Assembly (NCBI RefSeq): GCF_937920075.1
Contig: NZ_CALETI010000471.1
Coordinates: 1 to 20,106 of the forward strand
Source: an uncultured Agitococcus sp.
GTDB taxonomy: Bacteria > Pseudomonadota > Gammaproteobacteria > Pseudomonadales > Moraxellaceae
Direction of reading: 5' to 3'
DNA: 20,106 nucleotides
Position numbers and translations under genes: made by a program. A model generated the notes under the pieces. That model made no database searches and was not told the DNA's origin. It saw nothing but the letters and a program-made list of their open reading frames with translations. Positions within the stretch are counted from its first letter, which is position 1; every line of letters starts with the position of its first letter. This document shows positions 16,710 through 20,106 of this stretch, one piece after another.

Positions 16710-17174
16710 ATGCAGCAAGATGTTTATGTTAATCATAAATTAATTCCTGAAGATATGATTGGCCAAGAAATGCAGTATCACCCTGCACAAAGCAAACAAG
16801 AAGCATGGCAAAAAGCCGCTGAAGCCTTGGTATTGCGCGAATTGTTATTACAAGAGGCTTTTAAAGAGCATTTAACCGATGTTGATAACGATGAAGCCGA
16901 GATTATTGATGCTTTATTGGCAAAAAAAATAGATATCCAAGAACCAAGTCAAGAGGAGTGTTTGGCTTTTTATCAAGCCCAAAAACATAGATTACTCGAC
17001 AGTGCAGGGCAAATTATTCCCTATTCGCAGTTAGAGCTGCTGATTAAAACCGAATTAGCTGCCCGAACTGGCCGTTTGGCTGTTAAAGACTACTTGCAGA
17101 CTTTAGTTGAGCAAAGCCAAATTCAAGGCCTTGTTATTGGTCAGACTTGGTTACCTGTGCGTATGATGAACTAA
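16710..17174 (+). CDS. Nar-operon PpiC-family protein lacking the parvulin catalytic domain
   Basis: In pseudomonad nar operons narI is followed by a PpiC-type peptidyl-prolyl isomerase gene, normally well over 250 residues. This 154-residue protein keeps the helical N-terminal part (YVNHKLIPEDMIGQEMQYHP, then EALVLRELLLQEA and EEECLAFYQAQ, about 5-92) and the C-terminal part (GQIIPYSQLELLIKTELAAR ... VKDYLQTLVEQSQIQGL, about 100-142), but passes from one to the other within about 8 residues (93-100). The central parvulin domain of roughly 90-100 residues, with its conserved His and hydrophobic pocket, is absent. The frame is intact, with a GAGAGG site 7 bases before the ATG and 12 bases after narI, so it looks maintained rather than decayed. 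It has no signal peptide, so it probably acts in the cytoplasm. A chaperone-like scaffold for Nar assembly is possible but unproven. Confidence 0.75.
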   Translation: MQQDVYVNHKLIPEDMIGQEMQYHPAQSKQEAWQKAAEALVLRELLLQEAFKEHLTDVDNDEAEIIDALLAKKIDIQEPSQEECLAFYQAQKHRLLDSAGQIIPYSQLELLIKTELAARTGRLAVKDYLQTLVEQSQIQGLVIGQTWLPVRMMN

Positions 17175-17189
17175 TTTGGGGAGACAAAC

Positions 17190-17858
17190 ATGGATTATTT
17201 ACATATACCCGTCGGTCAGATTGCCGCTAAATTATCTGGCTCAACCGCTGTATTTCAAAAATATGGCATTGATTTTTGTTGTGGTGGTAAACAAGTGCTA
17301 AATGACGTGTTAAGCAAAAAACGATTAGATGCACCAACTGTGTTACGAGAGTTAATTGCGCTAGAAAAAAATCCTTATCAAGAGCATAAAAATTGGTCAG
17401 AAGTTAGTAACGCCGACTTAATTCACCATCTATGTAGTCAGTATCATGATAAACATCGTCAGCAGTTACCAGAGTTAATTCGTTTAGCGGCCAAAGTTGA
17501 GCGAGTGCATGGTGAAAAAGCAGATTGTCCACATGGTTTGGCTCAATTACTGAGTGAGACATTAGATGAGTTAGAACAACATATGCTCAAAGAAGAGGAG
17601 GTGTTGTTTCCAATGATTGTTCATAATCGTTTAGCTCAAGCCCAAATGCCGATTCATGTTATGGAAAGTGAACACCTAGAACATGGCCAGCGTTTAGAAA
17701 AGTTATTGTTATTAACCAATCAAGGTATTCCGCCGAAGGGGGCTTGTAATACATGGCAAGCTTTATATTTGGGTGTACGTAGTTTTGCACAAGATATTAT
17801 TGAGCATATTCATTTAGAAAACAATGTGTTATTTGCTCGTTGCTTGCAAGGAGATTAA
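17190..17858 (+). CDS. ytfE: Iron-sulfur cluster repair di-iron protein (Ric/YtfE/DnrN/ScdA)
   Basis: A 222-residue cytoplasmic protein that restores Fe-S or iron centres damaged by nitric oxide or oxidants. The N-terminal ScdA-type domain has VFQKYGIDFCCGGK with C30-C31. The hemerythrin-like domain that follows keeps all seven expected conserved positions, H86, H107, H131, E135, H162, H206 and E210, each two residues on from E. coli YtfE. The GGGGAG ribosome site is strong and the gene starts 15 bases after the PpiC-like gene. Placement in a nitrate-respiration operon fits a role in coping with NO made from nitrite, and it is co-expressed here rather than controlled by a separate NO-sensing repressor. 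It ends one base before the start of the next gene, so the two are translationally coupled. Confidence 0.94.
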   Translation: MDYLHIPVGQIAAKLSGSTAVFQKYGIDFCCGGKQVLNDVLSKKRLDAPTVLRELIALEKNPYQEHKNWSEVSNADLIHHLCSQYHDKHRQQLPELIRLAAKVERVHGEKADCPHGLAQLLSETLDELEQHMLKEEEVLFPMIVHNRLAQAQMPIHVMESEHLEHGQRLEKLLLLTNQGIPPKGACNTWQALYLGVRSFAQDIIEHIHLENNVLFARCLQGD

Positions 17859-17859
17859 C

Positions 17860-18420
17860 ATGTTACGCAAAAATCCACGAGGTGATTGGCCGCAAGTTCA
17901 TGAAAGTGCCTTTATTGATCCAACAGCGATTTTGTGTGGTCAAGTGATTATTGGTGAAAATGTCTTTATTGGGCCTTATGCCGTGATTAGAGCCGATGAG
18001 GTGAATGAAGATGGTGAAATGGAACCGATCGTCATTGGTGCACATTCTAATATTCAAGATGGCGTGGTGATTCACTCTAAAGCGGGTGGTTTGGTGGTGA
18101 TTGGTGAATATACGTCAATTGCCCATCGTTCAATTATTCATGGCCCTTGCACTATTGGTAGTCATGTGTTTATTGGTTTTAATTCGGTGGTTTATAACGC
18201 AACTATTCATGATGAAGTGGTGGTACGCCATAACTGTGTGATTGATAGCCGAGAAATTTTAGCAGGATTGTACGTGCCTTCCTGCCAAAAGGTAAACCAC
18301 GAAACCGATACACGTTTGCTAAAGCCAGCTTCGGAATATGCTCATGATTTTTCGGAAAGTGTCGCCAAAGCCAATCATAGTCTTGTTCAAGGATATAGAG
18401 CGATTCGTAATGAGTTTTAA
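17860..18420 (+). CDS. Gamma-class carbonic anhydrase-like protein (left-handed beta-helix)
   Basis: A 186-residue hexapeptide-repeat protein. The ATG at 17860 has AGGAG 7 bases upstream, inside the previous gene. Repeated [LIV]-G-x4 turns (about 15-125: AILCGQVIIGENVFIGPYAVI, then VIGAHSNIQDGVVIHS) form the beta-helix. The metal-binding histidines of gamma carbonic anhydrases are present: H72 (VVIHS), H89 and H94 (SIAHRSIIHG, five apart as in Cam). R44, D46, Q66 and D67 match the conserved Arg, Asp, Gln and Asp of Cam. The acidic loop of Cam between the first and second histidines is missing, as in the CamH subclass. The C-terminal helix (about 160-183) should pack a trimer. It may hydrate CO2, or the fold may serve another role; activity is not assured. 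It is the last gene of the nar operon. Confidence 0.85.
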   Translation: MLRKNPRGDWPQVHESAFIDPTAILCGQVIIGENVFIGPYAVIRADEVNEDGEMEPIVIGAHSNIQDGVVIHSKAGGLVVIGEYTSIAHRSIIHGPCTIGSHVFIGFNSVVYNATIHDEVVVRHNCVIDSREILAGLYVPSCQKVNHETDTRLLKPASEYAHDFSESVAKANHSLVQGYRAIRNEF

Positions 18421-18422
18421 AA

Positions 18423-18440
18423 AGGGGCTGATAAGCCCCT
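18423..18440 (-). terminator. Shared hairpin between the nar operon end and the CBS gene
   Basis: AGGGGCT (18423-18429), a 4-base loop and AGCCCCT (18434-18440) form a perfect 7-bp G+C stem. On the minus strand it is followed by TTTTT, making an intrinsic terminator for the CBS gene, whose TAG stop overlaps the stem. On the plus strand it lies 3 bases after the operon's last stop but lacks a T tract, so termination of the nar operon there is less certain. Confidence 0.75.
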
Positions 18441-18945
18441 AACAATCACAGCTTTGAATCATAGCTGCTAGTAGATTGCTTGTGCTAATCACACCAACGA
18501 GTTGCTGATTTTGCTCTACAAACACCCTATGAATACTTTTCTCTAAAAACAATTTTGCTATTGCTAAGATAGAAACGGATTTATCCACAGTAATGATATG
18601 TGGCGTCATAATTTGGCTGACAGGGCAATTGATATCAGCATGTAAGACTAATTGTTCTAAATCGTGATGACTGAGTTGATAGTTTGAATATTCCCCATAA
18701 CAAGACACGCCAATCAGACGTTCTTTTTCTATCGCTGGCAAATTTTCAAAGCGTAAGATGTCACTCATTGTCACGACACCTTTTAGTTCCCCTTGATAAT
18801 TGGTGACTGGTACACCAGTAATATGATGTTGTGCAAAAAAATCTAACAGCATTTTTACCGACCAAGTGTCATGAGCTGTTAAAACTGGAGTTGTCATAAT
18901 GTCTTCTGCGATAATTTGGCACAATTGTTTGGAGGCATTGCTCAT
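18439..18945 (-). CDS. Protein with paired CBS domains
   Basis: A 168-residue soluble protein made almost only of two CBS motifs (Bateman module). CBS1 is at about 15-70 (IMTTPVLTAHDTWSVKMLLDFF, then GVVTMSDILRF) and CBS2 at about 111-163 (IMTPHIITVDKSVSILAIAKL, then GVISTSNLLAAM). The linker (about 72-108) contains a Tyr/His-rich stretch, SCYGEYSNYQLSHHD. Such modules usually bind adenine nucleotides (AMP, ATP, NAD or similar) as energy or redox sensors. No catalytic or DNA-binding domain is attached, so its partner must be elsewhere. The ATG at 18945 is chosen because AAAGGAC lies 8 bases upstream. It converges on the nar operon and ends in the shared hairpin. The product ends in SCDC, with cysteines two apart. 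A link to nitrate respiration is possible from location only. Confidence 0.85.
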   Translation of the reverse strand: MSNASKQLCQIIAEDIMTTPVLTAHDTWSVKMLLDFFAQHHITGVPVTNYQGELKGVVTMSDILRFENLPAIEKERLIGVSCYGEYSNYQLSHHDLEQLVLHADINCPVSQIMTPHIITVDKSVSILAIAKLFLEKSIHRVFVEQNQQLVGVISTSNLLAAMIQSCDC

Positions 18946-18965
18946 GATGACGGTCCTTTTAAAAT

Positions 18966-19004
18966 AGGACTGACACCATTTTCTCAAATTAGTGTGTAAG
19001 TCCT
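18966..19004. promoter_or_regulatory. Imperfect inverted repeat upstream of the CBS gene
   Basis: AGGACTGACAC at 18966-18976 and GTGTAAGTCCT at 18994-19004 are inverted arms matching at 10 of 11 positions, 17 bases apart. They lie 21 bases upstream of the CBS-gene start. A TATACT hexamer further upstream on the minus strand (19026-19031) could be its -10 box, which would place the repeat in the 5' leader. It could fold near the ribosome site or bind a regulator. Function is inferred only. Confidence 0.35.
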
Positions 19005-19158
19005 AGAGAAGAGTAGGGAATTTTTAGTATAGAAGTCTTTTAAATAAGTGATATTAGTCAGATGGCTAGGAGACATTAGGCAAAAGTATAGTCTGAGCGA
19101 TTAATTTGTCTTTTTTTATCAAGACTTGTCGTAAAAAGCTTAAAAAATAGCGTAACAC

Positions 19159-19167
19159 TGCTAAAAT
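19159..19167 (+). promoter_or_regulatory. Candidate extended -10 promoter of gpmI
   Basis: TG-C-TAAAAT at 19159-19167 fits an extended -10 element (TAAAAT matches TATAAT at five of six). A TTAAAA at 19140-19145, 16 bases before it, is a weak -35. The predicted leader would be about 30 bases, ending at the gpmI ATG. Confidence 0.4.
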
Positions 19168-19203
19168 ACGCGCCTTATTTTTGGCTGTTATGAGAGTGGT
19201 GTT

Positions 19204-20106
19204 ATGCGTAAGCCTTATGTGTTAATTATTTTGGATGGTTTTGGTCACAGCGAAACCTCGGACTCCAATGCAATTAAAGCGGCGCATACGCCTAACTGGC
19301 AACAAATTTTACAAGAAAATGCTCATGGTTTAATTTCGGGTTCTGGCGAAGACGTCGGTTTACCTGATGGTCAAATGGGTAACTCCGAAGTCGGTCATAT
19401 GAATTTAGGAGCAGGACGTATTGTTTATCAAGACTTTACCCGTGTTACCAAGTCGATTCGTGATGGTGATTTTTTTACCAATCCTGTGCTTACCTCTGCC
19501 ATTGATAAAGCTGTTGCCAATCAAAAAGCGGTGCATATTTGGGGCTTATTATCCGAAGGTGGTGTGCATTCCCACGAAGATCATTTACACGCCATGGTCA
19601 AATTGGCGGTTGAGCGTGGTGCACAACAAGTTTATGTTCATGCCTTTTTAGATGGTCGTGATACCCCACCTAAAAGCGCAATGCCTTCCTTAGAAAAAAT
19701 GGATGCTGCCTTACGTGCTACAGGCAAAGGTCGTATTGCCTCGATTATTGGTCGTTATTATGCAATGGATCGTGATAATCGTTGGGAGCGTGTGGAGCAA
19801 GCCTATAGATTAATGACCGAAGGTGTTGCCGAGCGTACTGCACCTACTGCAATGGCAGGTTTAGAAGCCGCTTATGCCGCAGGCGAGAGTGATGAGTTTG
19901 TTAAAGCCACCGCGATTATTGGCGAAGGTGAGCAAGCCGCCTTAATTAATGATGGTGATGCGATTGTGTTTATGAACTTCCGTGCTGACCGTGCGCGTGA
20001 AATATCTAAAGCCTTTGTTGACCAAGAGTTTACAGGCTTTGAACGTCGTGTCCGTCCGCAGTTAGCCGAATTTGTCATGTTGACCCAATATTCAGCCAAG
20101 ATCGGA
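19204..20106 (+). CDS. gpmI: 2,3-bisphosphoglycerate-independent phosphoglycerate mutase, 3'-truncated by window edge
   Basis: The first 301 residues of a glycolytic enzyme of about 515 residues that interconverts 3- and 2-phosphoglycerate in the cytoplasm with two Mn2+ ions. Metal ligand D11 (LIILDGFG) and the catalytic phospho-Ser S61 (GQMGNSEVGHMNLG) are present. Phosphatase-domain start (1-75) and the inserted transferase domain follow, with H122 (VHSHEDH), R152-D153 (GRDTPP), R184 (IGRYYAMDRD), R190 and the FRADRAR block near 260, all one residue before the Geobacillus numbering. The frame is open to the last base, so the gene continues outside. The ATG has only a weak GAG/GGT ribosome site. 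It is unrelated in function to the upstream respiratory genes and probably begins a separate transcript. Confidence 0.96.
   Translation, partial: MRKPYVLIILDGFGHSETSDSNAIKAAHTPNWQQILQENAHGLISGSGEDVGLPDGQMGNSEVGHMNLGAGRIVYQDFTRVTKSIRDGDFFTNPVLTSAIDKAVANQKAVHIWGLLSEGGVHSHEDHLHAMVKLAVERGAQQVYVHAFLDGRDTPPKSAMPSLEKMDAALRATGKGRIASIIGRYYAMDRDNRWERVEQAYRLMTEGVAERTAPTAMAGLEAAYAAGESDEFVKATAIIGEGEQAALINDGDAIVFMNFRADRAREISKAFVDQEFTGFERRVRPQLAEFVMLTQYSAKIG

Noticed and set aside
19421..19651. Small plus-strand frame inside gpmI
   Set aside because: Fully within gpmI in another frame and without family similarity.

Overview
The window looks like chromosomal DNA of an A+T-leaning gammaproteobacterium (roughly 40-45% G+C by eye). 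NarG, NarH and NarI are very close to the enterobacterial/pseudomonad membrane-bound nitrate reductase. The arrangement narXL | narK1-narK2-narG-narH-narJ-narI-ppiC-like resembles that of Pseudomonadales, and the base composition and codon choice suggest a Moraxellaceae-like member. That placement is an inference. No mobile element, rRNA, tRNA or CRISPR array was recognised.

Layout. (1) 1-480: the 3' part of a hypoxanthine/uracil-type DNA glycosylase gene. (2) 464-1950, minus strand: a compact arsenic operon, arsR-arsC-aquaglyceroporin, with a perfect 20-bp palindrome just upstream of arsR as the likely ArsR operator. No Acr3 or ArsB pump is present; the AqpS-like channel takes its place. (3) 2184-2917: a secreted START-domain protein with its own intrinsic terminator. 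(4) 3060-4667: a COG2509-type FAD-dependent dehydrogenase. (5) 4662-7249, minus strand: the narX-narL two-component system. (6) 7433-18420, plus strand: a long tightly packed respiratory operon. It encodes two nitrate/nitrite transporters (NarK1, NarK2), the nitrate reductase complex (NarG, NarH, chaperone NarJ, NarI), a shortened PpiC-family protein lacking its parvulin domain, the nitrosative-damage Fe-S repair protein Ric/YtfE/DnrN, and a gamma-class carbonic-anhydrase-like protein. (7) 18439-18945, minus strand: a CBS-pair protein that converges on the operon and shares a hairpin with its end. (8) 19204-20106: the 5' part of gpmI.

How the genes work together. NarX (periplasmic P-box sensor, HAMP, Cys-cluster linker, HisKA_3/HATPase) and NarL should activate the divergent nar operon in response to nitrate or nitrite. 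NarK1 (type I, nitrate/proton symport) and NarK2 (type II, nitrate/nitrite exchange) bring nitrate in and send nitrite out. NarGHI reduces nitrate at the cytoplasmic face using quinol, and NarJ assembles the enzyme. Ric would repair Fe-S or di-iron centres damaged by the NO that accompanies nitrate/nitrite respiration. The PpiC-like and carbonic-anhydrase-like proteins are the least understood members and the best targets for new biology. Molybdenum-cofactor genes, nitrite reductase and an FNR-type regulator are not in the window, so the full anaerobic pathway cannot be judged from here.

Gene-free stretches are all under 300 bases. The most structured are 1951-2183 (ArsR operator and a long inverted repeat), 7250-7432 (narX/narK divergent control region with two adjoining dyads) and 18946-19203 (inverted repeat near the CBS gene and a possible gpmI promoter).
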